Assembly: GCF_000746255.1 (NCBI RefSeq)
Contig: NZ_JQKW01000001.1
Coordinates: 1-64,000, forward strand
Direction of reading: 5' to 3'
Origin: Thermodesulfobacterium hydrogeniphilum
Lineage (GTDB): Bacteria > Desulfobacterota > Thermodesulfobacteria > Thermodesulfobacteriales > Thermodesulfobacteriaceae
DNA length: 64,000 nucleotides
In this document: positions 17,087 to 25,246 of the stretch, one piece after another
How the letters are laid out: the number at the start of each line of letters is the position of its first letter
How positions within the stretch are numbered: the first letter of the stretch is position 1
Program-made: the position numbers and the translations under genes
The notes under the pieces: generated by a model
The model's database searches: none
Told to the model about the DNA's origin: nothing
What the model saw: only the letters and a program-made list of their open reading frames with translations

Positions 17087-18290
17087 GAATTCTTCTTGGT
17101 TTAGAGAAAAAATTCTTATGGGAAAGACTTTTGGAGAGTATATTAGAGATTGTTTAACTCCTTGGAATATAATAGCTTTGATATTTTTGATTTTAGGAAT
17201 TTATGCGATGATTTATAGATTGGTAGCAGGGTTTGGCCCTACTACCAATCTTTCTGATGAATATCCATGGGGTTTTTGGATTGCTTTTGATATTTTAGTA
17301 GGTATTGCTTTAGCAGCTCCAGGTCTTACTATTGGGACAGCTGTTCATTTGTTTGGTTTAAAAGATTATCATCATTTTGCCAGACCTGCTATTTTGTCAA
17401 GTTTGGTTGGATATATTTTTGCAGTATTTGCTCTTTTATTTGACCTTGGTAGGTATTATCGTGTATTTTATTTAATTGGTTGGTCTTGGGGTTTTAGTTC
17501 TATTCTATTCCTAATTGGTTGGCATTTCTTTCTTTATATTAACATTTCTATAATTGAATTTGCTCCTGTAGTATGTGAATGGTTAAATTTAAAAAGAGCA
17601 AGGGAATTTTTTAATAAACTTGCTATTTGGGCTACTATTTTTGGAGTAATAATTGCTGGAGGTCACCAGTCTGCACTTGGTGGTTTATTCTTGGTAGTTC
17701 CTTCAAAATTACATCCACTTTGGTATTCAGCTTTATTACCTCCATTTTTCTTACTTTCAGCAATTTGTGCAGGAATATCTGTAGTCATTTTTGAAAGTAG
17801 TATTACTCATAGAGCATATAAACACTTAATCAAAGACTATGATCCTGTAGATTTTGATGCTAAAATAATAGGATTAGGAAAGGCTGTTGCATATGGGCTT
17901 TATATTTATTTAATTTTAAAACTTCTTGATTTTGCTCATTATGAAAAATGGCATTATTTAAAAGGTTTTTATGGTTTCTGGTATTTATTTGAAGTAATTG
18001 GCTTTTTCCTTATACCTGCCCTTATTTTGACTTATGCTGTAAGATATAAACAAGCTTTTTGGGTCAGAATCAGTGCTGTTTTAGTTATGTTAGGAATTTT
18101 ACTGAATCGTTTTAATGTGTGCTTATTAGCTTATAAATGGTATTTACCTGCTTCTCAGAAATATTATCCAGCCTGGACAGAGGTTGCTTTAAGTGCAGGT
18201 GTTATTACCATGTTAATTTTAGTTTATAGATTTATTCTTAATCGTATGCCTGTGCTTTATGAACATCCAGAATTTAAATCTGAACATTAA
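17073..18290 (+). CDS. hmcC: HmcC, NrfD-like membrane subunit
   Basis: The 405-residue protein has about ten membrane helices and belongs to the NrfD/PsrC group of quinone-interacting anchors. Conserved features are EYPWGFWIAFDILVGIALAAPG in the second helix region, LFDLGRYYRVF and GGHQSALGGLFLV. The start is ATG 17073, which follows AAGGAG and overlaps the end of hmcB; an in-frame ATG 72 nt upstream has no ribosome site. HmcC has no cofactor of its own in known complexes and probably handles menaquinone. It is the last gene of the operon; only 6 nt separate it from the convergent PiT gene and no clear terminator was found. Confidence 0.92.
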   Translation: MERNKNSSWFREKILMGKTFGEYIRDCLTPWNIIALIFLILGIYAMIYRLVAGFGPTTNLSDEYPWGFWIAFDILVGIALAAPGLTIGTAVHLFGLKDYHHFARPAILSSLVGYIFAVFALLFDLGRYYRVFYLIGWSWGFSSILFLIGWHFFLYINISIIEFAPVVCEWLNLKRAREFFNKLAIWATIFGVIIAGGHQSALGGLFLVVPSKLHPLWYSALLPPFFLLSAICAGISVVIFESSITHRAYKHLIKDYDPVDFDAKIIGLGKAVAYGLYIYLILKLLDFAHYEKWHYLKGFYGFWYLFEVIGFFLIPALILTYAVRYKQAFWVRISAVLVMLGILLNRFNVCLLAYKWYLPASQKYYPAWTEVALSAGVITMLILVYRFILNRMPVLYEHPEFKSEH

Positions 18291-18296
18291 AAATTA

Positions 18297-19235
18297 TTAA
18301 AAGATTAAGATCAATTTAGTAAAAAGAAAAGAAATTGTGAAGGCACTTAAAAGAGTAAGAAGCCAATTTATAGCAATTCTTTTAATAAGATTTAATTTAA
18401 TAGTTTGTAATCCTTTGGTTATACCAACACCACTAAGTGCACCTATAATACAATAAGTAGTAGAAACAGGCATACCAAATAATGTAAATAAAAATATACA
18501 AATACCAGCACTAAATTGGGCTATAAAACCAGAGAAAGGATCAAGAGGAATAATCCCTTTTCCTACGGTTTCTATAACTCTATAACTCATAGTTATTGCA
18601 CCTAAGAAGATAAAAAAAGAAGCTAAAAAATAAAGAAGTATTATATTTATAGGAATTTTTATATAAACAATAGGACCAAGCACTGTGGCTAATTCATTAG
18701 CTCCGGTGTTATAAGAAATAAGAGAAGCACTTAAAAGAAGAAAAGACCTTAGAAGTTTTTCAACTTCAAAAAAAGGAATTTTAGAGATCAATTTTTCTGC
18801 AAGAATATATAAAAAAAATCCCAATATACAAGCTATAAAAGGAGATATTATCCAAGAGATAAATATTTTAACTAAGGAAACAAAATTCACAGAATGATTC
18901 AAAGCAAATCCGGAGCCAATCAAACTCCCTATAATTACTTGATGAGTTGAAAGAGGCAATTTTTTCCAATTAGATAATAAAATCAAAAAAGAAGAAATTA
19001 TAAGAGCTAAACTAATTATAAAAGGACTTGCTTCTATTAAGTTTTTTCCTACAGTTTTCATTACTTTATCACCATTTAATAAGACACCAGTAAAAACAAG
19101 GATTCCAAAAAGAAAAACAGCTTTTTTAAATCTTATTATTCCAGCTCCAATAGAAATACCAAGAGCATTAGAAGCATCATTTGAACCTATTCCAAAGGCA
19201 ATAAGAAAGCTTGAAATTATGGCAAGTTTTATCAT
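18297..19235 (-). CDS. PiT-family inorganic phosphate transporter
   Basis: The 312-residue integral membrane protein has the two PiT repeats: IGSNDASNALGISIGAGI near the N-terminus and SYNTGANELATVLGPIVY near residue 172, with GMPVSTTYCIIGALSGVG near the C-terminus. This is the short form common in archaea and thermophiles. It imports phosphate using a cation gradient. It is the third gene of a minus-strand operon after a PhoU-like DUF47 protein (13-nt gap), the usual regulator partner of PiT carriers. Confidence 0.92.
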   Translation of the reverse strand: MIKLAIISSFLIAFGIGSNDASNALGISIGAGIIRFKKAVFLFGILVFTGVLLNGDKVMKTVGKNLIEASPFIISLALIISSFLILLSNWKKLPLSTHQVIIGSLIGSGFALNHSVNFVSLVKIFISWIISPFIACILGFFLYILAEKLISKIPFFEVEKLLRSFLLLSASLISYNTGANELATVLGPIVYIKIPINIILLYFLASFFIFLGAITMSYRVIETVGKGIIPLDPFSGFIAQFSAGICIFLFTLFGMPVSTTYCIIGALSGVGITKGLQTIKLNLIKRIAINWLLTLLSAFTISFLFTKLILIF

Positions 19236-19248
19236 AAGAACTAATTTT

Positions 19249-19890
19249 TTATTTTAAACTTAGATCAAGGATATAAAGATAATCACTTGCATCTTCAATA
19301 ATATCGCTTATACTTACTAATGAATCTACAAACTCTGCAATTGTTTTTCCTTCCCAAAAGTTAACCTGTTTAGCTAATTCTGAGTTTCTTAATTTCTCAC
19401 TAATATCCAATTTTATGTCATCTACCTTTTTTTCATAGATTCTAATAGCAAGTTTTTTTTCTCTGAGATTATCCTTTTTTGTTAAAGCTTCAAATCCCTT
19501 TATAAGAATTTGACACATTTCAACATTTATATCAGCTACCTTTATACATTCCTCTTTTATTTCTTTATAAATGTCAAGTTTAAAATATCTAAAATCAAAA
19601 GCGCAAAGATTAAGATAATTAAAAGCTTTTTCAGTAATTTCTATAAAAGCACAAAGGTTAGGTCTAATATAAGGTAAAAAAGCTCCTTCATAAATCATAG
19701 ATATAATTTCTCTTTTTAAATAATCTGCTTCTCTTTCAAGATTTTCTACACAATAAGTTTCCTCTATATATTCTTTTGTAAGAACTTCCTTTAAACATTG
19801 AGTAGCTGAACAAAGAGTGTTTAAGTAATCTTTAATTTTTTCAAGAACTTTTTTTTCTAATTTTCCACTACCCCAAAATTTTTCTAACAT
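19249..19890 (-). CDS. PhoU-like DUF47 protein
   Basis: The 213-residue protein is wholly helical in appearance with no membrane segment. It has repeated acidic patterns such as ENLEREADYLKREI and ISDIIEDASDYLYIL that fit metal-binding PhoU-type bundles. DUF47 (TIGR00153) genes are nearly always next to PiT carriers, as here, and are thought to control them. The ribosome site GAGGT lies upstream of ATG 19890. Confidence 0.88.
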   Translation of the reverse strand: MLEKFWGSGKLEKKVLEKIKDYLNTLCSATQCLKEVLTKEYIEETYCVENLEREADYLKREIISMIYEGAFLPYIRPNLCAFIEITEKAFNYLNLCAFDFRYFKLDIYKEIKEECIKVADINVEMCQILIKGFEALTKKDNLREKKLAIRIYEKKVDDIKLDISEKLRNSELAKQVNFWEGKTIAEFVDSLVSISDIIEDASDYLYILDLSLK

Positions 19891-19904
19891 ATTCTTACCT
19901 CATT

Positions 19905-20306
19905 TTATTTTTTAGCTTTTTCAATTAGAATTTCAGCCAAAATATCAAAAAAAGAGACCAAACCTATAATTTCATTATTTTCATTTTTAACAAAAACTCT
20001 GGCTATATTGTTTTTTAACATCAAATTTAATATCTCTTCTATATTTGTATCCTTAGAAACAGCTATAATAGGTTTAGAAGCTATATTTCCTATTTTAATC
20101 TTAACAGGGTCTAATTTTTGAGCTAACACTTTAAATATTATATTTCTTACGGTAACTACTCCATAATCATCTTTTGAGTCTTTGGGTAAAACTAAAAGAG
20201 AACGAATTCTTTTATCTATTAATCTCTCTATAGCATCATAAACTGTAGCATCAGATGAAATGGTTTCTAATTTTGTATTCATGATCTCACTTACTTTCTT
20301 TTCCAT
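19905..20306 (-). CDS. Two-CBS-domain protein in phosphate operon
   Basis: The 133-residue protein consists of a CBS pair: VSEIMNTKLETISSDATVYDAIERLIDKRIRSLLVLP, then KPIIAVSKDTNIEEILNLMLKNNIARVFV with EIIGLVSFFDIL. CBS pairs bind adenine nucleotides or related ligands. As first gene of the CBS-DUF47-PiT operon it may report adenylate state to phosphate uptake; this is an inference. A strong AAAGGAGG site precedes ATG 20306. Confidence 0.88.
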   Translation of the reverse strand: MEKKVSEIMNTKLETISSDATVYDAIERLIDKRIRSLLVLPKDSKDDYGVVTVRNIIFKVLAQKLDPVKIKIGNIASKPIIAVSKDTNIEEILNLMLKNNIARVFVKNENNEIIGLVSFFDILAEILIEKAKK

Positions 20307-20344
20307 AAAGCCTCCTTTTAGTTGTTAATTTTTATAGAAATTTT

Positions 20345-20372
20345 ATTATAAGAAAAATACCTCAAAAAACAA
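20345..20372 (-). promoter_or_regulatory. Probable promoter of the phosphate operon
   Basis: On the minus strand TTGTTT (20367-20372) and a perfect TATAAT (20345-20350) are 16 nt apart, about 39 nt before the CBS start codon. Confidence 0.5.
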
Positions 20373-20412
20373 CTTTTACTTAGATTTTTTAAAGAAAAAA
20401 TTTAAAACCTAT

Positions 20413-20439
20413 TTGAATTTTAATTAAACTTTTTATAAT
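20413..20439 (+). promoter_or_regulatory. Promoter implying a nearly leaderless DUF445 message
   Basis: TTGAAT (20413-20418) and TATAAT (20434-20439) are 15 nt apart. The start codon at 20452 lies only 12 nt after the -10, so the message would have a leader of about 5 nt, and no ribosome site is present. Confidence 0.45.
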
Positions 20440-20451
20440 TCTAAAATTAGA

Positions 20452-21465
20452 ATGTTTGCCAAAAAGAACTTTAAAAATTACCAAAAAAATCAAATAGGAA
20501 ATATTTCTTTGATTATTGCCTGTTCAGGTTTTTTGACTCTTGAAATTTTTCATATTTTTTGGGGAATAGATGGTTTTTTATTTAGACTTTTAATGACAGG
20601 CTTTGAGGCATCTACTGTAGGTGCCTTTGCAGATTGGTTTGCTATAAGCGCGCTTTATCGCAAAATACCTATTCCGCTTATAGGAAGACATACCAATATA
20701 ATTTTGCGTAATAGGGAAAAACTTGAAGAAGGTATTGTAAAGGTTGTCTTAAACGAATGGCTTTCTAAAGAAGCATTGAAAGAAAAACTAAAAGAGACCA
20801 ATTTAGTTTTAATATTAAATGATTTGTTTTCAAAATGTGATGGGGAAAAAGTTGTGGATAAACTTAATCTTTATGAAGATGAAATAAAAGCAAAAATATG
20901 TGAGGTTATCATCTCTTACTTAGAGACTCAGCTTGAGAAAGAGGAATTAAGAGATTATCTTATACAATTTATTAATAAAACCTTTGAAGAAAATAGTATG
21001 CCTAAAAAATTTTTTATAGATCTGGGGAAAAAATTTAATCTTATAAATGCTGAAAAAATTAGTGAGAAGATTTTAAACCTTCTTAAAGAGGAAATGATTA
21101 AAATAAAAAATGATCCATCATCTAATTTAAGAATATCTTTAGAAAATCTTATTAGCAAAGTTTTGAGAAAAATCCCTGATTTTTTAAAATCTGGCTTTGC
21201 AATTCTTCAAAAAGAGCCTCAAAAATTAGAAGAAATAAATAATTTTTTAAGAGACTTTTTAGAACCTGTTATAGATGATTTACAGCCCAAGATAGGAGAA
21301 ATTGTAAGAACAAGCTTGAAAAAGCTTTCTGATGAGGAACTTATAATTTTTATAAAGCAAAAAATTGATTATGATTTACAATATATCAGACTTAATGGAG
21401 CTGTAGTTGGAGGAATAGTAGGTATAATCTTGGCATTGATTAAAGAATTTTTTCATATGTTTTAA
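20452..21465 (+). CDS. DUF445 membrane-associated protein
   Basis: The 337-residue protein has an N-terminal hydrophobic segment (about residues 12-50) and the diagnostic AFADWFAISALYRKIPIPLIGRHTNIILRNREKLEEGI block. A long helical, charged middle follows, then a C-terminal hydrophobic helix (GAVVGGIVGIILALI). This is the plan of the DUF445 family (YheB/YjiN-like), whose function is not known. It has its own promoter and is not tightly linked to neighbours. Confidence 0.88.
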   Translation: MFAKKNFKNYQKNQIGNISLIIACSGFLTLEIFHIFWGIDGFLFRLLMTGFEASTVGAFADWFAISALYRKIPIPLIGRHTNIILRNREKLEEGIVKVVLNEWLSKEALKEKLKETNLVLILNDLFSKCDGEKVVDKLNLYEDEIKAKICEVIISYLETQLEKEELRDYLIQFINKTFEENSMPKKFFIDLGKKFNLINAEKISEKILNLLKEEMIKIKNDPSSNLRISLENLISKVLRKIPDFLKSGFAILQKEPQKLEEINNFLRDFLEPVIDDLQPKIGEIVRTSLKKLSDEELIIFIKQKIDYDLQYIRLNGAVVGGIVGIILALIKEFFHMF

Positions 21466-21548
21466 AAATCAAATTATAAATCTCAAATATAAAACTCCTT
21501 ATATAAAAATCCTAAATTATTAATGTTCATTTTATTGAAATTTTTTAT

Positions 21549-21577
21549 TTGACATATCAATAAAGTATTTTTATTAA
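21549..21577 (+). promoter_or_regulatory. Promoter of the second hmcF-like gene
   Basis: A perfect TTGACA (21549-21554) is followed after 17 nt by TATTAA (21572-21577). It lies 28 nt before the start codon, leaving a leader of about 20 nt that contains only the ribosome site. Confidence 0.6.
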
Positions 21578-21605
21578 TTATCAAAAAATGCAGGAGGAGG
21601 AAAAA

Positions 21606-22973
21606 ATGGAAAAAACTTTGGGTAATAAATCAGAAATAGCTGAAGAGAAATATGTAAGTCCTTATTTTCCTGAATATGTAAGAACTCGTATAGATGATCC
21701 TGGATTAGATGAAAAGATTAAAGGACTTACTTCTGAAAAAATAGAAATGGTAATAAAATCAGTAATAGGAAATTCTTCTGCGAAGATAAAAGCTGCTATA
21801 GAGACTTGTATGCATTGTGGTCTTTGTTCAGATGCATGTCATCATTATTTATCCAATGATAGGGATCCAACTTACGCACCTGTAGCTAAAATTAGGATGA
21901 CTCTTGGAGAAATGATAAAGAGAAATTTCAAGGTAGATCCTGAGTTTATAAAATTTTGTGCAAGAATAGTTTTTACTGAATGTAATGCTTGTCACCGTTG
22001 CAGTATGTATTGTCCTTTTGGAATTGATATAGCAGCTTTAATAGGAAAAGTCAGAAGGATATGCTTTTTACTCGGAATAGTTCCCTATATTTTAATGGAT
22101 ACAGCTCAAAGCCTTGCTACAACCCTTACCCAGCTCTGGATTTCTCAAGCAGATTGGATTGATACTGCTCAATGGATGGAAGAAGAACTAAGTGCAGAGA
22201 TTAAAGAAGCTTACATTCCTATTAATAAAGAAGGGGTTGATGTGTTGTATATTCCTTTAGGAACAGAACCTAAATTAGTGCCTCAGTATATAGCAGTTAT
22301 GGCTAAAATTATGTCTTATGCAGGAGTTAATTGGTCCTATTCTTTACATGATTATGCTCAAGCAAGTATGTTTGTCCAGGATTTAATTACTATGCAAAGA
22401 ATTGCTAAAGAAATTTTTGAAGAAGCTAAAAAATTAAGACCTAAAAAGATGGTAGCTACAGAATGCGGACATGCACTTTATGGCACTTTTATAATGGCTC
22501 CTCCACTTTTAGGTTATAAAAACCTACCTTTTGAGGTATTACATGCTGTGGAATTTTATTATGAACTTGTAAAAACAGGGAGATTAAAGATCGTTAGAAA
22601 GATCAAAGAGCCTGTTACTGTACATGAACCTTGCAATTTGGTAAGAAGAAAGGGTGCTGGAGATAAATTGAGATATCTTGTTAAAGAAATGTGTGAGGAT
22701 TTCAGAGAAATGTATCCTAGTGATGGACACAATTTCTGTTGCAATGCTGGAGGATCAGTAATTGCATGTGGGCCTCCTTGGAAAAAAGCAAGGGTTAAAA
22801 ATGCAAGAGTAAAAGCAGAACAAATTAAAAATACAGGTGCTAAAATAATTATTGCTCCCTGTCATAACTGCCATACTCAAATACATGATTTGATAAAAGC
22901 TTACAATATTGATGCTGAGGTTAAATTTATGTGGGATATATTGTTTGAAACTATAGAAACTCCTTTTGTTTAA
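21606..22973 (+). CDS. HmcF/DsrK-like iron-sulfur protein, cysteine form
   Basis: The 455-residue protein has the same plan as the operon HmcF: ferredoxin motifs CMHCGLCSDACHH and CNACHRCSMYCPFG, then a CCG domain with HEPCNLVRR, NFCCNAGG and CHNC. At residue 287 it has cysteine (TGC 22464-22466, in ECGHA) where the operon copy has TGA. It is monocistronic with a strong promoter. The start ATG 21606 follows GGAGGAGG; the ATG at 21588 lies upstream of that site. It may replace the selenocysteine subunit in the Hmc complex when selenium is short, or serve another membrane partner such as a Qmo/Dsr-like module. Both are inference. Confidence 0.88.
   Translation: MEKTLGNKSEIAEEKYVSPYFPEYVRTRIDDPGLDEKIKGLTSEKIEMVIKSVIGNSSAKIKAAIETCMHCGLCSDACHHYLSNDRDPTYAPVAKIRMTLGEMIKRNFKVDPEFIKFCARIVFTECNACHRCSMYCPFGIDIAALIGKVRRICFLLGIVPYILMDTAQSLATTLTQLWISQADWIDTAQWMEEELSAEIKEAYIPINKEGVDVLYIPLGTEPKLVPQYIAVMAKIMSYAGVNWSYSLHDYAQASMFVQDLITMQRIAKEIFEEAKKLRPKKMVATECGHALYGTFIMAPPLLGYKNLPFEVLHAVEFYYELVKTGRLKIVRKIKEPVTVHEPCNLVRRKGAGDKLRYLVKEMCEDFREMYPSDGHNFCCNAGGSVIACGPPWKKARVKNARVKAEQIKNTGAKIIIAPCHNCHTQIHDLIKAYNIDAEVKFMWDILFETIETPFV
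21852..21965 (+). repeat. 114-bp tract identical to operon hmcF
   Basis: This is the second copy of the tract at 13080-13193, identical at every base. The genes diverge on both sides, which points to gene conversion rather than uniform conservation. Confidence 0.8.
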
Positions 22974-23058
22974 AAAATAATTATTTATTATCTATTATAA
23001 AAATAAATTCAAATCTTATTCCTCTTGAAATTTTAAATAATCATAATATTTTTAAGTT

Positions 23059-24270
23059 ATGAATTTAGAAAAGATATTTCCTTTGATTAAAATTTTAGTA
23101 AAAGATACAGGAAAATTTTTAAAAAAAGCTTTTTTTTCATCTCCCGAAGTATATCATAAAGGAATTATAGATTTAGTTACTTCTGCAGATTTAGAATCTG
23201 AAAAGCGTTTAAAAGAAGGTATAAAAGAAATAACTCCAGATATATTAATTTTAGCAGAAGAAAGTTATACAGGTAAAGAAGAAATAAAAAACGAATATTA
23301 TTGGTTGATAGATCCTTTAGATGGAACAACTAATTTTGCTCATAAAATCCCCTGGTTTGCTATTTCTGTTGCTTTGATGAAGAATAAAGAGCCAATTTTG
23401 GGGATTGTTTATAATCCTATTACAGAAGAATTTTTTTATGCATTAGAGGAAAAAGGAGCTTTCTTAAATGAAGAGCCTATTAAGGTTTCAGGAACAGACA
23501 AATTAATAGATTCTCTTTTATGCACAGGTTTTCCAGTTTCTAAGATTTTAGAAAAACCAGATCTATTTATACCTCTTTTTAAAGATTTTATGACAAAATG
23601 TCAAGGGGTTAGACGTTTTGGCTCTGCAGCTTTGGATCTTGCTTATGTGGCTTGTGGAAGATATGAGGGTTTTTGGGAACCCTATTTAAAACCATGGGAT
23701 ACAGCCGCAGGTTCTCTTTTGGTGAAAGAAGCAGGAGGTAAAGTTACTGATTATTTTGGCAATCCCTATAATCCTTTCTTGAATACCATAGTTGCTTCCA
23801 ATAAGAAAATTCATGATCAGATGATAGAAATAACCTCAAAGTATCATCCTGAGTATTTTAAACTTCATAAAAATCCTTTTCCAACTGTTGATATTATTAT
23901 AGAAGTAGAAGATAAAATTGTCCTTATTTACAGAAAAAATTATCCTCAGGGATGGGCTTTACCAGGTGGTTTTGTTGATTATGGAGAAACTTTAGAAGAA
24001 GCTGCTATAAGAGAAGCTAAAGAAGAAACTAATTTGGATATAGAAATTTTATATCTCTTAGGATGTTATTCAGATCCAAAAAGAGATCCCAGATTTCATA
24101 CTGTTACTACAGTTTTTGTGGCTAAAGGAAAAGGAGAGCTTAAAGGTCAGGATGATGCTAAATTAGCACGGTTATTTAAAGTAAATGAAATACCATGGAA
24201 TGAATTGGTTTTTGATCATGCAAAAATTTTAAAAGATTATCTTAATAAAAAATTATATGGATCTAAATAA
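23059..24270 (+). CDS. Inositol monophosphatase fused to a Nudix hydrolase
   Basis: The 403-residue protein joins two enzymes. Residues about 1-260 are an inositol monophosphatase/fructose-bisphosphatase-type domain, with metal motif [11 protein letters not shown] near residue 90 and [15 protein letters not shown] near 214. Residues about 272-403 are a Nudix domain, with [20 protein letters not shown] followed by ETNLDIE around residues 308-334. Sequence through the joint is continuous, so it is a true fusion. The first domain may act on inositol phosphate, fructose bisphosphate or NADP. The second may act on ADP-ribose or a nucleoside diphosphate derivative; [11 protein letters not shown] resembles ADP-ribose pyrophosphatases. 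No ribosome site is clear at ATG 23059. The gene overlaps the next by 14 nt. Confidence 0.9.
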   Translation: MNLEKIFPLIKILVKDTGKFLKKAFFSSPEVYHKGIIDLVTSADLESEKRLKEGIKEITPDILILAEESYTGKEEIKNEYYWLIDPLDGTTNFAHKIPWFAISVALMKNKEPILGIVYNPITEEFFYALEEKGAFLNEEPIKVSGTDKLIDSLLCTGFPVSKILEKPDLFIPLFKDFMTKCQGVRRFGSAALDLAYVACGRYEGFWEPYLKPWDTAAGSLLVKEAGGKVTDYFGNPYNPFLNTIVASNKKIHDQMIEITSKYHPEYFKLHKNPFPTVDIIIEVEDKIVLIYRKNYPQGWALPGGFVDYGETLEEAAIREAKEETNLDIEILYLLGCYSDPKRDPRFHTVTTVFVAKGKGELKGQDDAKLARLFKVNEIPWNELVFDHAKILKDYLNKKLYGSK

Positions 24271-25246
24271 ATGGATTAATCTTATAAAAAAAGATCTTAA
24301 GGAAGAAATAAGAGTAGGAATTAATGATCCAGAAATAATAGTTGAATTATTTTTAGAAGAGATCTTAAAAGAGTTTGATATAAAAATTGATAAGATAAAA
24401 GATATTAAAAGTTCAAAAAATATTTTAAATTATGATTTTTATCAAATATTGATCTTAGTAAATTCTGAAAAAGAGGAAGACTTTTCTATTGTTGAAGAAA
24501 TAAGGAAAAAAAGTCCTTTCACTAAGATTTTGATAGTTTCAAATTTTTTAAAGGAGAAAGATATAGGGAGATATTTTGAAGAGGGAGTAGATGAGGTTAT
24601 TTTTAAGCCTTTTAGTTTAAATGAATTTAGAGCCAGATTAAATAAACTTTTTAAAGAGTATTATTTAGATAAAAAGTTACAAAAAATTGCTATAGAGGAT
24701 GGACTTACAGGAGTTTACAATAGGCGCTTTTTTGATGAAACTTTGAAAGAAGAGGTATATAAAGCTTTAAGACAGAAATATCCTCTTAGTTTGATAATGA
24801 TAGACCTTGACAATTTCAAATGGTATAATGACAATTTGGGGCATCAAACAGGCGATAAATTGCTCAAAAAATTGGGAAGAGCTCTTATTAGTAGCGTTAG
24901 AGATAAAATAGATAAAGTTTGTCGTTATGGAGGAGATGAATTTACTATTATTTTACCTTATACTTCTTGGAAAGAAGCAGTTATTGTGGTAAAAAGGATT
25001 TGTAAAAACTGGGAAAAAGAAAAAGATTTTAAACTTACTACATTATCCATAGGAATAGCTCAGTTGATAAAAAGAGGATCTTTAGAAGAATCTTTATTGG
25101 ACTTACTTAAAAGGGCAGATAAAGCCATGTATCAAGCTAAAAAAGATAAAGATAAATCAGAAAATAAATGGAAAGTAGATGAAGATAGTATCAAACTAAT
25201 TTTAAACGAAGCACCTCAAGACGAGGTTGAACTTTTTCAATCTTAA
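24257..25246 (+). CDS. Diguanylate cyclase with degenerate receiver domain
   Basis: The 329-residue protein has a receiver-like N-terminal domain (about residues 50-135, ending in the [18 protein letters not shown] block) and a C-terminal GGDEF domain (about 148-310). The receiver lacks the phospho-acceptor aspartate at the expected strand end (LILVNSE), so it is probably not phosphorylated. The cyclase motif RYGGDEF is intact. The inhibitory I-site RxxD position reads DKID, so product inhibition may be lost. It is expected to make c-di-GMP in the cytoplasm. Its 3' end overlaps the convergent RNB gene by 56 nt. Confidence 0.9.
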   Translation: MDLNKWINLIKKDLKEEIRVGINDPEIIVELFLEEILKEFDIKIDKIKDIKSSKNILNYDFYQILILVNSEKEEDFSIVEEIRKKSPFTKILIVSNFLKEKDIGRYFEEGVDEVIFKPFSLNEFRARLNKLFKEYYLDKKLQKIAIEDGLTGVYNRRFFDETLKEEVYKALRQKYPLSLIMIDLDNFKWYNDNLGHQTGDKLLKKLGRALISSVRDKIDKVCRYGGDEFTIILPYTSWKEAVIVVKRICKNWEKEKDFKLTTLSIGIAQLIKRGSLEESLLDLLKRADKAMYQAKKDKDKSENKWKVDEDSIKLILNEAPQDEVELFQS

